In this document: piece after piece, positions 50,150 through 61,000 of the stretch
How the letters are laid out: every line of letters starts with the position of its first letter
How positions within the stretch are numbered: the stretch's first letter is position 1
Source: Rachicladosporium sp. CCFEE 5018
Lineage: Eukaryota > Ascomycota > Dothideomycetes > Cladosporiales > Cladosporiaceae
Direction of reading: 5' to 3'
Assembly: GCA_002077045.2 (NCBI GenBank)
Contig: NAEU01000090.1
Location: forward strand, 1-64,000
Length of the DNA: 64,000 nt
The notes under the pieces: generated by a model
Database searches by the model: none
What the model was told of the DNA's origin: nothing
Seen by the model: the letters and a program-made list of their open reading frames with translations, nothing else
Translations under genes and position numbers: made by a program

Positions 50150-53100
50150 ATGGAGTTCGAAATATCCCCTACGCACCATTCAGCCGGCACTGCTGCGCAT
50201 TTGCTTTCCCCTACACACCACAGTACGATCGAGTCTATCAGACAGCTACGTCGGACACTGTCGCGTTCGCCTTCGAAGCCCGCGCGCTTCCAATTGTTCA
50301 CGCGCTCATCCGCCACCACAGCAACAACAATCAACAACGTCCCCGCCTCGCCATCTGCACTTTCGCGTGCTTACAGCGCCGAGGGACCAGCCGATCTCGC
50401 GCCAAAGTCGAGATTTTCAGTGAAGCGCAGTGGCACGCGCCCGTCACTGCGCAAAGTCTCGCCCAATAGTCCACTCAGGCGCGCACTTAGCGATAACACC
50501 AACCAGCCGAATGTGCGTCAGCCAGCCGTGCGGCGCACGTCTGCAGAGGTGGATCAGGAGAACATGGACTGTGGCAGCGATACACCAAAGAGAGCCGAGT
50601 CGCGGTTCGACGAGCCGATCAAGTTTGATTTCAGTAAAGCACGAGTAGACGCCCACCTGCAACCGGTGCTGCGAGAGCACTTTCCGCCTAAGTCGAGTCC
50701 ACTGAAGCGGAGTGACGGAGTCATGAATTTGGAGGTGGCCAGTATGAGCAGCCCACGCGCCAAGCGAAGGAGTTTACACGGTACTGGGTCATTCGGTGGC
50801 GACTTCAATATCTTTGACCAAGGTGGAGATGGCACTTCGCATGACTCGATGGAGCACTTCGAGAAATCAGAGAGAGAGGATAGTAAGACTGGCTTCTCGA
50901 CTTGGCCAGATCACGTCGCGCAATCTCCTCACAGGCGTCCATTCGGGCTGCGCAAGTCGACTCTCCAGCAACGGGTCGGAGTGGGACGCACGCGATTGTT
51001 CACGGATGCGCCAAACGAGCTCAACGCGCCCCAGCCATCGGCACGCGCGAGGGCCCGCTACTCACTTGATGGAGCACTACCATTGCGAAGCGCGGACATG
51101 GACTCACCGTTCCGCCGCAGCGGTATGATGGATCCGCCTGTGCTGTTTGCTCAGCCAGGACAGAAGCTGTACCAGTCAGCGCCAAAGCCCCACCCACTTT
51201 CTCAAGCATTGACGCCTTCGTCCTCGAACTCGAGTATCACGCATGAGGAGTCCAACACACCCAAAGCGCCGATCGCGGCCTCTTTCGCAAAGCCAGATCT
51301 TCAGAAGCCTTCGGTCAACTTCGCCAAGTCGTTGCCCATCGGCGCACTGCGTCCCGAGAAGAAGGCAGCCAATGCAAGTGCCGGATCGCAGGACTTTGCC
51401 ACGCCAGATGCGTACCGCATGCCGAGACCAATGCCACAAGCATTCATGTCGACTGGGCTGATCTCCAAGCGAAACCGTAGTGTCGACTTGCCGGCAGTAT
51501 CGTTCGGTGCCTCTGGACCGATGCCGGACACTCCATCTAAGAAGACTACCATCGTGTTCGCCGGTACACCAGCGCCAGCGTCAGCACTTGGCAAGGTCGC
51601 GCAGCCACTGCATGAATTTGGCAGTCCGACTACGCCCTTCAATGGTCGTATCTCGAAGATGTCGGCCGGCTCATTCGGCAAGGCCTCGAACATCTTCGGG
51701 TCGAACGCGCCACAACTCACCCGACGTGGCAGCTTCGTCAGCATCAATGGCGACGACTCTAACAGCTCGCCGACGCAGCACATGGATGGTCATTCGAGTG
51801 CTGACGATCTGCCGCCTACACCGACCAAAGCTACAACGACCATCGCTCGGCCGCAATCTAAGGGAGGCAAGAGCAATAGTCTGAGAAGCAGCCTGTTCGG
51901 CAGAAGGACATCGATCGGCCTCGACACATTCCTGCCACCGGACGCCGAGCAACAGTCTCCTGAAGAGGAGCTCGCCAGTAAGTATCCACCTTTACTTCAT
52001 TCCCCATTCGTGCCGAAGTCGACTAAGGCAACCCCAGCCTCAGTCCACTACGTGCAGCCTGCAATCACGGTCAACAGCTGTGACTCATCTTCGCCATGTC
52101 GTGGGAGAGGGCGCCACAATCGACAGCGCTCCCTGCCATCAGATGTGGCGACGAATGTGTCACGGCTTCATCCGATCACTGCTCGAAATGTCACTCCTGT
52201 CCGACCAGCATATACTAAGACATCCATATCAGCTCCGGACCTCAACGCAAGCTTCGACTCGAGCATGAATCACTCGCCACACACACCATATGAGTCCAAC
52301 TCACCGCCAGATGCCAGCAAGCTCTCCATCTCGGCTGAGCACAAGTCCTCGCTGTTCCTGCCCACGGATACATTTCCGCCAGCGACGCCGACGGGTCCTC
52401 GAGATTCGTACAATGCGAGCATGGGGCAGAGCAATGCTTCCTCAGGCTACTTCGCGAACGACGTGGATACTTCTCTCACAGCTCGCTTCGGCCAGGTGAC
52501 CAGCTTTGGCATTGGCGAATTCTCCCAAGTTTACCGAGTAGAGAAGCCAGTGCGTCCGCAGGGAACATCGCCAAGAGGCTCCTCTCACAGCGTATGGGCT
52601 GTTAAGAAGTCTCGTCGTCCTTACACTGGCAACAAAGACCGTGCGCGTAAGATGCGCGAAGTGCAGCTCCTGCAGCAACTCCGCGGTCACGAGCACATCA
52701 TCGCCTTAGTCGACACCTGGGAAGCGAAGAACCACCTATACATTCAGACCGAGTTCTGTGAAAACGGCAACATGAAAGACTTTCTCGCGCAAGCCGGCTA
52801 CAAGGGCCGGCTGGACGACTTCCGCATCTGGAAGATCATGCTCGAACTCGCCGAAGGCATCAAGTCCATCCACGACGCCGATCTGATACACCTCGATCTG
52901 AAGCCAGCAAACGTCTTCATCGACTGGGAAGGCGTACTCAAAATCGGCGACTTTGGTCTCGCATCTCGTTGGCCCGCACCACCAGATCTCGACGGCGAAG
53001 GCGACAGAGAGTATATTGGCCCCGAAGTGCTGTGCGGGCGCTTCGACAAGCCAGCCGACATCTTCGCGCTTGGTATGATCATGCTGGAGATTGCGGGCAA

Positions 53101-53578
53101 TATCGTCCTACCCGATAACGGCGCCTCGTGGCAGCGTTTAAGGGCTGATGATTGGACGGATGTGCCGAGTTTGACTTGGAGTAGTGATAACAACATGCTT
53201 CGGGATGAGGATGGAGCGCCGATTGCGAGTCGTCGTCAGTCGGAGGTGTATGTGACGAATGAGGACGATGACCTGGACTTCTTGCGAAGGCCGTCGCCGA
53301 AGGCTGCGAAGGTCGAGAGGAGTAATGATCTGGTGCAGCCGCCGAACTTCATGGTTGATCTCGCCGATCCGGCTTCGCTTGATCGGGTCGTGCATTGGAT
53401 GCTCTCTGCCAACCCGAACGCGAGGCCAGCTGTTGATCAGCTACTGACTGTTGAAGGCGTGCAGTGGGTCCAGCAGCGGCGACGGGCAGGTGCCACAGTA
53501 TTCGAAGGCACCTGGGGGCCAGCCGATGACGTGCTGGGAGTGGGATTCGATGCGGACGTCGAGATGACCGACATCTGA
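50150..53578 (+). CDS. WEE1: Wee1-like mitotic inhibitor kinase
   Basis: Single exon, 1142 aa. The first ~770 residues are Ser/Pro-rich and disordered, with many SP/TP sites, expected targets for CDK and other kinases that control stability. The kinase domain begins near residue 775: a GIGEFSQVYRV glycine loop (third Gly replaced by Ser, as usual in Wee1), VWAVKKS with the ATP-binding Lys, HLDLKPANVFI near residue 916 (catalytic Asp), GDFGLAS near 933, and the Wee1-specific EGDREYIGPEVL activation segment. An acidic/basic insert lies before the C-terminal lobe ends. Wee1 phosphorylates the inhibitory Tyr of Cdc28/Cdk1 and delays mitosis, linking cell size and morphogenesis in filamentous fungi. 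All catalytic residues are present. Confidence 0.96.
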   Translation: MEFEISPTHHSAGTAAHLLSPTHHSTIESIRQLRRTLSRSPSKPARFQLFTRSSATTATTINNVPASPSALSRAYSAEGPADLAPKSRFSVKRSGTRPSLRKVSPNSPLRRALSDNTNQPNVRQPAVRRTSAEVDQENMDCGSDTPKRAESRFDEPIKFDFSKARVDAHLQPVLREHFPPKSSPLKRSDGVMNLEVASMSSPRAKRRSLHGTGSFGGDFNIFDQGGDGTSHDSMEHFEKSEREDSKTGFSTWPDHVAQSPHRRPFGLRKSTLQQRVGVGRTRLFTDAPNELNAPQPSARARARYSLDGALPLRSADMDSPFRRSGMMDPPVLFAQPGQKLYQSAPKPHPLSQALTPSSSNSSITHEESNTPKAPIAASFAKPDLQKPSVNFAKSLPIGALRPEKKAANASAGSQDFATPDAYRMPRPMPQAFMSTGLISKRNRSVDLPAVSFGASGPMPDTPSKKTTIVFAGTPAPASALGKVAQPLHEFGSPTTPFNGRISKMSAGSFGKASNIFGSNAPQLTRRGSFVSINGDDSNSSPTQHMDGHSSADDLPPTPTKATTTIARPQSKGGKSNSLRSSLFGRRTSIGLDTFLPPDAEQQSPEEELASKYPPLLHSPFVPKSTKATPASVHYVQPAITVNSCDSSSPCRGRGRHNRQRSLPSDVATNVSRLHPITARNVTPVRPAYTKTSISAPDLNASFDSSMNHSPHTPYESNSPPDASKLSISAEHKSSLFLPTDTFPPATPTGPRDSYNASMGQSNASSGYFANDVDTSLTARFGQVTSFGIGEFSQVYRVEKPVRPQGTSPRGSSHSVWAVKKSRRPYTGNKDRARKMREVQLLQQLRGHEHIIALVDTWEAKNHLYIQTEFCENGNMKDFLAQAGYKGRLDDFRIWKIMLELAEGIKSIHDADLIHLDLKPANVFIDWEGVLKIGDFGLASRWPAPPDLDGEGDREYIGPEVLCGRFDKPADIFALGMIMLEIAGNIVLPDNGASWQRLRADDWTDVPSLTWSSDNNMLRDEDGAPIASRRQSEVYVTNEDDDLDFLRRPSPKAAKVERSNDLVQPPNFMVDLADPASLDRVVHWMLSANPNARPAVDQLLTVEGVQWVQQRRRAGATVFEGTWGPADDVLGVGFDADVEMTDI

Positions 53579-55250
53579 GTGAGCGGGAGGAGCAAGATGG
53601 AGAGGAAAAACTGCTTTGGGTATCGCTATTCGACGATGATGTGTTGAACGGCTGGCCACTCTGCTCATGACTTTTACGACACGGAACGGGATGGAACGGA
53701 TTGGGTTGGCGTTGGATGCGGATTGCTTTTCACGGATGGCCTTGGGAACAGGAAAGGCTTTGACGAGACCATACGCGCTGGGCGCAAGATGTTTGTGTAG
53801 CTTAGCGAGTTCTGCGTTCCCATCGCGAGGAGTCCGGGACGAGCCCGGCATGTAGCGCTTTGCTGAGGCATTACTAGAGGTGCTACGAAGAGACGTTGAG
53901 TACCTACATTGATTACAACTCGATCTCTTGATCTCTGATCTTTGTGCCGTCCTGCGCTTCGAAAATTATCTACAATCCCTACGGCACTGGTGTTGCCTCC
54001 ACAGGCAATATCTCTGCTTTGCACAAAGGCCTGATTTACTTCTCTGCTACTGTCGCTTTACATGTCGACATACTGCTGAGATGTACGACCGGGATCTCAT
54101 TGTATCGTACCACGCTTGACCTCTCACGTTTAGGGTAGCATCCCACCACTACGCCGGTCGTACCCAGGGCAGTGTTCAATACGTTCTAGACGTGTTGAAA
54201 AGCGGAGGTACTTCTCCAACCCCGGCAGCTGGGCGGGTGGGCGAGCTGCCACGGCACGGCAGTGGATTCGGCTTTGCTGCTGTCATCGTCAGCTGATCGC
54301 GATGAGGAAGAGCCGGCATGCTGTCATGAAACGGTGAGGATTCCGGGTTTGCCAGCACAACGTCAGTCAGCGATTGCCAGCGCTTCTAGAATTGCAGGCG
54401 GCCAAAGTTGCCAGTGGTTGGTCACACCGCGCTATTCTGCAACATCGTAGCGTCCCCACTCCTCTGCCCCAGATCTCGACACGTTTCCACGCCTTGCCGG
54501 CAATCGGCATATCGTCCGTACCAAGGCGTGAGGCGTCAGTGGCGCGTGTGCCTGACCTGGCGTATATTGGCGCCACTGATGTCAGGGCGGTTCCGAGTGG
54601 ACGGTAAGGCACGCGACGTGGAACGGAAAAGAAGGAATGGGGTGTCGTGGCCTTGTGGGGTTCGGCGTGAAGGACTGCGCTCTAGCCTTGATATTACTTG
54701 TTCAGCCAGCATAGTCGCATATCGCCGCGTACGTAGACGGCATTGCGCGGAAAAGGAAGGACCAAATCGAGCTACTGCAACGGTTCTTCTCGCTGGTGTG
54801 TGCATTTCAGGGATCAGCCTAGCGGACCGCGGCCTTGTTTGCATGCCCATGCCCATGCTGTGAGGCTTGCACTTCCGCGCACTCCACAAACTTGAGACCG
54901 AACGTGTCACCACCTCACTGCATTCGCGACTCCACTGCCGCGCAGCTCTGCGCAAACAAACAACCCGCATCCATCTTTTCTCCCTTCCGTCCGTTGCAGT
55001 GCCGTGCTGGTTCCCCGCAAATTGACGCTGGCTTCACTTGGCTGCCTGCTACCCGCCTTACGCTCAGGTACATACGGCTACATTACGGTGTCTTGACCTG
55101 CATGGCCGCAGCTGGCGGGTGAGGGACTGGAGGTGACGGCTGGGTGTTGGAGTCTTACCGCTACCCCACCCTTGCGGACGACACCGGTTCTGCGGGTCCT
55201 TCCTACTGGCTAGTTGGTGGCTTTACTTACCACCTACCTGCAGTCAGTAA
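53579..55250. other. Long intergenic region before VAC7, about 1.7 kb
   Basis: The part next to the VAC7 start (about 54880-55240) is C/T-rich with short ATG-initiated frames, consistent with a long 5' leader with upstream ORFs. No gene, repeat or RNA fold supported in the remainder. Confidence 0.4.
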
Positions 55251-58025
55251 TTGTCTGCCGAGATGGCAAACAACGACCCGAAGTTCGCTTCCGTCACCGG
55301 CGCGATGGAGACTGCCGAGCCGTCTGGTCCTGGTCCTAGTCCTGCGCAGACTTCTAATGTCTCGTCAGCAACTGTGAACAAGCCTGCCGGCGCACCTCGG
55401 ACTCAGAGCGGTACTGGATCTGCTATTCCGGCGCCTTCATTGAGACGACAAGCATCTAACAGTCTGTTACCTCAGGCTTTATCACCTTCTGGCGGCGCGA
55501 GTCCTAGGACCTCTCGTAACAATTCGCCGATACGCAAAGATAGTCGACCGGGGCAGCCCAGTAGTGGGAGCTTCTCTTCGCAGCCGTCTGCTGCTGCGAT
55601 ACAGCGCGCACTGTCAGCCAGTAACGTGCCGCAACTGCAAGGCAGTGGCGGCGCAGTGACAGAAGTAGTGTCAAAACTACCTGGACGAGGCGGAGCGAGG
55701 AGTGTAGGGCCTAGTGGGTCAGGCGACACAACACCGCAATGGCCGGTGTCGCCTCGACTGAAAAGTCCGCCGCCTTCAGTAGGGAACTCGCGAAGGGGCA
55801 GTGCGGTGAACGGGAAGAAGAGTGAGCCGTCGAACCTAGCTGCCGTGGCGACGTCGGGAATCGCGACGCCCATTATCACTGTGCAAAGTGCGACGCCTAC
55901 GATCGCTCCTGTACCCAGTGGTAGTAAGCAGGGTGCCGCGGACGGAGCGGGGAAGTCAGACCGAGACACGCTACAAGCAGCGCCGAAGATGCCTTCATCA
56001 CGAGGACCTAGTGGGAAGTCTACATTGGAGACGGTGCAAGAGAACACTGCAGATGCGATAGCTGAGCCAGCGGCTGCTGTGCAAGCCGCAGCGGACCTAA
56101 AGCCTTTGACGAAGATTGAGGACGATGAGAAGAGAACACCGAAGCGACAGGACACCGCAGAGGACGGCGGCGAGCGCGGCATTCTGAGTGAAAGCGAAGG
56201 CGGTGGAGGGTACAAAAGTGACAGCAAACCGAGTCCGAGAGCTTCGATCGCTCAGCAGATGAGCAGTACGAACATACAGCAGCGAGCTAAGACAGCTCCA
56301 TCGAAGAACGGTTTCATGCCCTTGACTACGACGAAGTCGAGACAGCCTGACGGAGTGAGGAACATGACCGTAGAGACTGAGACAGTGCAGTCGATTCCAC
56401 AATCTGGTCTCAATGCTGGAGATCGGAGTGGACCTGGTAGAGGTGACGCGAGTGGAAGTATCAGATTGAAGCCCAGCAATGAGACGATACGACCAAAGAA
56501 GGAGAGGAAGAGAGGCACGCAGAAAGCAAGGAGTATTACGCAGGGCACAGCGTCATCGAAAGCCGACATCTTCGAAGCGCGTGTGGCCAACGCAGTAGAT
56601 GAAGCAAACTCGTCCGATTCGGAGGAGACATTTGTCTACGAGTCAAACCCGCCTGAGCCTCAGCGACGGCCAACTCGGCATCATTCGCGCACACCTAGCG
56701 TCACGTCTGCACATTCGACTGCCGACCAACGAAGTGGCATCCGAAACTTCAATGACGTCCTCGAAGAACGACGTGTAGCTGGGAAGCGGAGTATGAAATT
56801 CTCTAACAACCCTTTCAATGAGCATGACAGTCCAACAGATCGACAAGACGGCACTGTGCGGTCACATCAGCCACGGCACTATGGGCGCTGGGGTCGTGGT
56901 GGCAGCCATGCATCTATGTTCGATCAGGACTCGCCGTTCACCCAAGCCTCGAAGCTGCGCAACAGTGCAACGACCTCGCGGAACTCGAAGCCAGGCTCGC
57001 CGCGAAGTCCGCAGAGTGTACAGCACAATCGCTTCACGAACGCTGGGCCGATGCTGTTTGGTGGCAGTGGGAAGAAGGACTCATCTTTCGACTTTGATGG
57101 CGAGGGAGCAGATGACGAGCGCATGCCTCTTGTCGGCTCGCTGCGGACACCGAGGAGCAATCGTAACGGGCAGCGCGTTTATGGCAGCCACTCACCTTCG
57201 ATTGACGAGTACTACAACGTCCGGCGACGCGGTCGCTGCGGTCGGCTTGGCAGCTGCTTTGTGAGCTCTATGGTCTTTGCACTTGTCGTACTGAGCGCAA
57301 TAGCCTTCTTGGTGCTCAGTAACCGACCGATGCAGGAAATCGAGATCCGACAGATACGCAACGTCTTGGCGAGCGAGCAAGAGTTGATGCTTGACTTGCT
57401 CGTCGGCGCTGTCAATCCCAACGCCTTGGGAATTACCATCACAGATCTGGACCTACAAGTGTTCGCCAAAGCCCGGCGATCCGCGAATGATTCCCTGGTA
57501 GACGATCCGACCACAACACGACACCGTCGGCTCCGCCCTACTCGCCTGGAAAGTACCTCGCCATCGCACACGCCAGGCCACCACGACCACGGCACCGATC
57601 CCATGCCTCCAACCGAGTCCGACACGCCTCCGCTGCTTCTCGGCCAAGTGACTCGTTTCTCCACGCCCCTGATCTTCGAAGGCTCGCCCATCAAACGCCA
57701 CGAGCACCTCTCGCTGGGTGAGCTGAGGCTTCTCAAACCTGGCAATCACTCCGGTGAAGCGCGAGGGAGCGAACGGTGGACTGAAGTACTCCGAAGCGCA
57801 TCTGGCTTCGAGCTGATTGTTCGAGGAAATGTGCTGTACAATTTGCCTATTAGCGGTCGGGAGCAGAGGAGTGAAGTCAGTGGGCGGGTTGGAGTTAGGC
57901 CAGATGAGCTGGACGAGGGTGGCAACATGAGGTTGATACAGCCGAAGAAGGGCAAGGGATGGGAGGGATGGAGATGGGGAGATGTTCTTGAGGAGGACGA
58001 TGGAGAAGAGTGGGCGGATGAGTGA
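55251..58025 (+). CDS. VAC7: Vacuolar segregation protein Vac7
   Basis: Single exon, 924 aa (a second in-frame ATG follows four codons later at 55263). The first ~660 residues are Ser/Pro/Gly-rich and disordered, with a conserved ETFVYESNPPEP stretch and RHHSRTPSVTS. One transmembrane helix lies near residues 670-690 (CFVSSMVFALVVLSAIAFLVL). A lumenal beta-rich domain follows, starting RQIRNVLASEQELMLDL and NALGITITDLDLQVFAK, the LEA-like fold typical of Vac7. The C-terminus is acidic. Vac7 sits in the vacuolar membrane and activates the Fab1 kinase complex that makes PI(3,5)P2, controlling vacuole size and inheritance, especially under osmotic stress. The signature blocks make the call firm. 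Confidence 0.93.
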   Translation: MSAEMANNDPKFASVTGAMETAEPSGPGPSPAQTSNVSSATVNKPAGAPRTQSGTGSAIPAPSLRRQASNSLLPQALSPSGGASPRTSRNNSPIRKDSRPGQPSSGSFSSQPSAAAIQRALSASNVPQLQGSGGAVTEVVSKLPGRGGARSVGPSGSGDTTPQWPVSPRLKSPPPSVGNSRRGSAVNGKKSEPSNLAAVATSGIATPIITVQSATPTIAPVPSGSKQGAADGAGKSDRDTLQAAPKMPSSRGPSGKSTLETVQENTADAIAEPAAAVQAAADLKPLTKIEDDEKRTPKRQDTAEDGGERGILSESEGGGGYKSDSKPSPRASIAQQMSSTNIQQRAKTAPSKNGFMPLTTTKSRQPDGVRNMTVETETVQSIPQSGLNAGDRSGPGRGDASGSIRLKPSNETIRPKKERKRGTQKARSITQGTASSKADIFEARVANAVDEANSSDSEETFVYESNPPEPQRRPTRHHSRTPSVTSAHSTADQRSGIRNFNDVLEERRVAGKRSMKFSNNPFNEHDSPTDRQDGTVRSHQPRHYGRWGRGGSHASMFDQDSPFTQASKLRNSATTSRNSKPGSPRSPQSVQHNRFTNAGPMLFGGSGKKDSSFDFDGEGADDERMPLVGSLRTPRSNRNGQRVYGSHSPSIDEYYNVRRRGRCGRLGSCFVSSMVFALVVLSAIAFLVLSNRPMQEIEIRQIRNVLASEQELMLDLLVGAVNPNALGITITDLDLQVFAKARRSANDSLVDDPTTTRHRRLRPTRLESTSPSHTPGHHDHGTDPMPPTESDTPPLLLGQVTRFSTPLIFEGSPIKRHEHLSLGELRLLKPGNHSGEARGSERWTEVLRSASGFELIVRGNVLYNLPISGREQRSEVSGRVGVRPDELDEGGNMRLIQPKKGKGWEGWRWGDVLEEDDGEEWADE

Positions 58026-58308
58026 AGAGCTTGAGAGAATTTCCTTTGTCATCCCAAGGGCTACGACTGAGGTCGTGTGCTGTCGACTTTGAGCGTTATA
58101 GCGATTTACACTGCCGAGTAGGTAGATGTGCTCTCACGGGCCAAGAATGATAGCAGATCTTTTGAATCTATCCACCTTCGAGGAAGGTACGAATGGGCTG
58201 TCTCGTTTGGGTACTGACTCACCAAATAACAGAATACTGCAGTTCAGTACGCCCTCGACCACGGTCACTCTACTGAAAACACCAACCTCGACCTGCCAGC
58301 TTTAGACG

Positions 58309-59267
58309 ATGCTCGCCATCAGGCGTGCCCGTGGCGTCTTGTCAGCGGTACAATATGGTCTCAGACCTCTACCGATGGGCCAACAACTTCGTTACCCTGG
58401 CGCACTCACTTCCGCGCCCAGAAGCCACCAAGCAAAGAACGCCATTAGGCCTCTGCGCGCCTTCAGCTCTACAACCCATTCAGGATCGCTGGCGTCTAGG
58501 TTGAGTCAGCTCTGGCGCGGCCCACCCGCTCCTCCTCCGAAAGCCCACAATTATTCGCCGACGCAAGAACTCCTACCACCTTTGCCGATGCTAAGAATTC
58601 CGCTTCTCTGCCTTCGTGCAAATGGGTCGTCCTCTTGGAAGACGGCTTGACACGAGAAAACTGTGAGCGCCGTGCAGAATCGACGCGAGACTTCATTTGG
58701 CGTGCGTTTCAAGTCCCTCAAAAACAGATACAGCAAGCTGCGGAGGCCATAGCGCGCCGTGGCGATTTCGTAAGCAGACTTAGGCTCGATGGGCTCACGG
58801 ATGCTGTCAATTTGCACTTCATTCAGGCGTGGCCCGCGTACACGCTTCATACGCGTGCTGCCCTCAGTGTCCAGCTCCCGGATGCGATGAAAGTTGAGTC
58901 ACTCGTCAAGTTTCTCAAGGAAGCGTATCCGGGCTGCGTGCAACGTGCTGTGCCGAACGGTATCGTCAAGGATGCAGGCCTCGCGATCGAATGTGGCCAG
59001 CCATGGGATTGTAAATGCAATGCTGGGAGGGACACTGGTAGGTGGCTGGCATCGATAACTTCACTGACCTATTGGTGCTAGGTGCGAACGACTGTCACTG
59101 CCGTGCAAACAATCAATACAGGGTTAGCTAACCAGGCCTTCGCGTGTGATTTGAGCGACCACAACGTGTGGCACGGATGGGGCGACGTTCCTTCCAATCA
59201 CTGGGTTGGCGACATCGCCCAGATCAACGCGTTGGAGTCACAGCCAGAGAAGCTGGGTACGAACTAG
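58309..59267 (+). CDS. Uncertain gene: mitochondrial-type N-terminus followed by an unknown helical protein
   Basis: The frame from 58309 has a strong mitochondrial targeting signal (MLAIRRARGVL, then RPLRAFSSTT). Protein-like sequence then appears in another frame (CKWVVLLEDGLTREN, IWRAFQVPQKQI, VNLHFIQAWPAYTL) up to about 59036. An intron GTTGAG...CGCAAG (58500-58565) would join the two in phase 2, though its acceptor is unusual. A second intron is likely (GTAGGT at about 59039 to CTAG at 59082). The end could be at 59267, or after a Cys-rich segment (CKCNAGRDTG then NDCHC) in the other phase. I do not recognise the family. A single-base error or a decayed copy would also explain the frame change. 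Coding nature is likely; the structure is not. Confidence 0.4.
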
Positions 59268-59449
59268 AAACTCGACAACACTTTAACATCTCTCCACTCA
59301 CACCATGCCTACGAGACGCATGGCCTTGTCTACCTTACACCATGGAAACGGAAAGTCGACACTCCTGTTATCCTACAGGTATTTCTCCCCTCTCTAGATT
59401 TACACGTGAATTGAAAACCAAAGCTCCCAATTCGCCAAGTCACCCCCAA

Positions 59450-61000
59450 TTAGGCAGAGCAATCAGCACAGAACCATCTCTCTTCTTCCGCCGGGGCCTC
59501 CTTCAACCCAACACACTCAAAATGATACCACTCCTCTGCTCGCTTACACCGCGTTGCGTCGCAAGCGATCATGCGTCCCGAGCTGGGTGACTTACAGAGG
59601 CAGTACAGCTGCTCGTCTGTCTCAGCTGCTGTCTTCCGCGCTGGTGTTGCAGGTCCAGGTGATGACTCGTCGCTGATAGAGTCGATGTCGGTCTCTGCGT
59701 CGCTGTCGGTGTCTTCGTCTTGTTTCCGTCGCTTGCTCGGCGTGTCGACAGGACCAACTACGTCAATCGCTTTTCGCTTCGACGGTCTTGGCGACGCAGA
59801 ATCCTCCTTCACCTGCGTTGCGCTCTGGCTATCCTCTTCTTCGCTCATAGTGTTGTTGACCGGATCATGCAATGCATTTACCACTTTCTCGACACCCTGA
59901 TCATCACCCTCTGCCGTATCCGCTAGCTCTGGATCGATCCATCCATCGGTGTAACTACCGCCCATATCGATCAGCCACAGCTTTCCCTCCTTGTCCACAA
60001 TGAAGTTGTCCGCCTTTGCATCACCCCATACTAAGTCATGCTCATGTAGCACATTCTTCATTCGCTCCGCTTCCTCGGCCCAGCGATCGCGATCTGCTTG
60101 CGGCACTTCGACGTCCAGCTTAGAGGTCAAGGGAACAGGGTCGGCAATCTCGGATTGTAAAAAGCCGAGTGCTTTCGTCGATGATGTGCCGGAACCGACG
60201 AGGCCAACTAGTTTTGGAGCGAGGACTTGGTCCTTAATGTCGGGCTGTGCAAGGCGGTGGAGCATGGTGATTTCTCGCTTTGTGACTTTGGGTGCTTCTT
60301 CGACTGCCGCCTTAAAGAAGAACGTTTCACCTGTCGACTTCACCCGCACACGTGTAGGGTGATAGGGCGGTGGCGAGCCGCTGCCATCCAGAACCTCGAG
60401 ATCTGACGCGCTGTACCAGAAGTAGTTGAGGTCACGGATGTATTTGGGAATCGATATCTCGGGGTTTAGCTTAGCCATGCGGCGCTTGAGATCGGTGGTG
60501 GCCTCCAGTTCTGTGGCGATGAGGTGATCTGAGTTGGCGATCTCGAGATCGAAGAAACGGGTCTCGGCGTCGTAGTATTCTTGCACGGTGGGCTTGTAAT
60601 TGGATGCGGCGGTCTTGCCTCGTCCTCTTGCAAGAGGCGCGAGCATCCACTCGTGTATAGCATCTTCGACATCTTCATGACTTGACCTTGACTTCGTGGT
60701 TCTAGCATCTGCGTCGTCCGGACCCGCGACGTCGACAGCGCTGTCCCTTTCGCTGATCGGCTGGCTAAGTGATCGATTTTCTTGGTTCAGATATGCTTCC
60801 ACAAGCTGGCCGTACTGTTCGCATATCGACATGCCAGCGGGCTTCTTCGAGTGTCGAAACTTGTCAACATCCGCGATGATGTGAAATCGTTGGTGCATTA
60901 GGTCCGAGTACGCTGTCAGTGCACAGCTGCCCACATCGTCGAGGAAGAAGTCAAGGACATGGAGGTCAGCTTGCTCGGCGTCCACGCTGTTGCTTGACAT
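59450..61000 (-). CDS. Kinase-like protein fused to a C-terminal ING-type PHD finger
   Basis: Single exon, 516 aa. The first ~190 residues are helical and polar. A kinase-like fold follows: VRVKSTGETFFFKAA (Lys strand), EITMLHRL, then HEHDLVWGDAKADNFIV near residue 320 in place of HRDxKxxN, and LWLIDMGGSYTDGW where the metal-binding DFG has become DMG. Residues ~375-455 are acidic/basic linker with a nuclear-localisation-like KRRKQ. Residues ~462-514 form a PHD finger with all Cys/His ligands in place (YCLCKSPSSGRMIACD, CKRAEEWYHFECVGL, WFCADC), close to the ING class that reads histone H3 Lys4 methylation. The combination suggests a chromatin-targeted phosphotransferase or pseudokinase (inference). 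The kinase-like part has the glycine loop poorly defined, so activity is uncertain. Confidence 0.85.
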   Translation of the reverse strand: MSSNSVDAEQADLHVLDFFLDDVGSCALTAYSDLMHQRFHIIADVDKFRHSKKPAGMSICEQYGQLVEAYLNQENRSLSQPISERDSAVDVAGPDDADARTTKSRSSHEDVEDAIHEWMLAPLARGRGKTAASNYKPTVQEYYDAETRFFDLEIANSDHLIATELEATTDLKRRMAKLNPEISIPKYIRDLNYFWYSASDLEVLDGSGSPPPYHPTRVRVKSTGETFFFKAAVEEAPKVTKREITMLHRLAQPDIKDQVLAPKLVGLVGSGTSSTKALGFLQSEIADPVPLTSKLDVEVPQADRDRWAEEAERMKNVLHEHDLVWGDAKADNFIVDKEGKLWLIDMGGSYTDGWIDPELADTAEGDDQGVEKVVNALHDPVNNTMSEEEDSQSATQVKEDSASPRPSKRKAIDVVGPVDTPSKRRKQDEDTDSDAETDIDSISDESSPGPATPARKTAAETDEQLYCLCKSPSSGRMIACDATRCKRAEEWYHFECVGLKEAPAEEERWFCADCSA

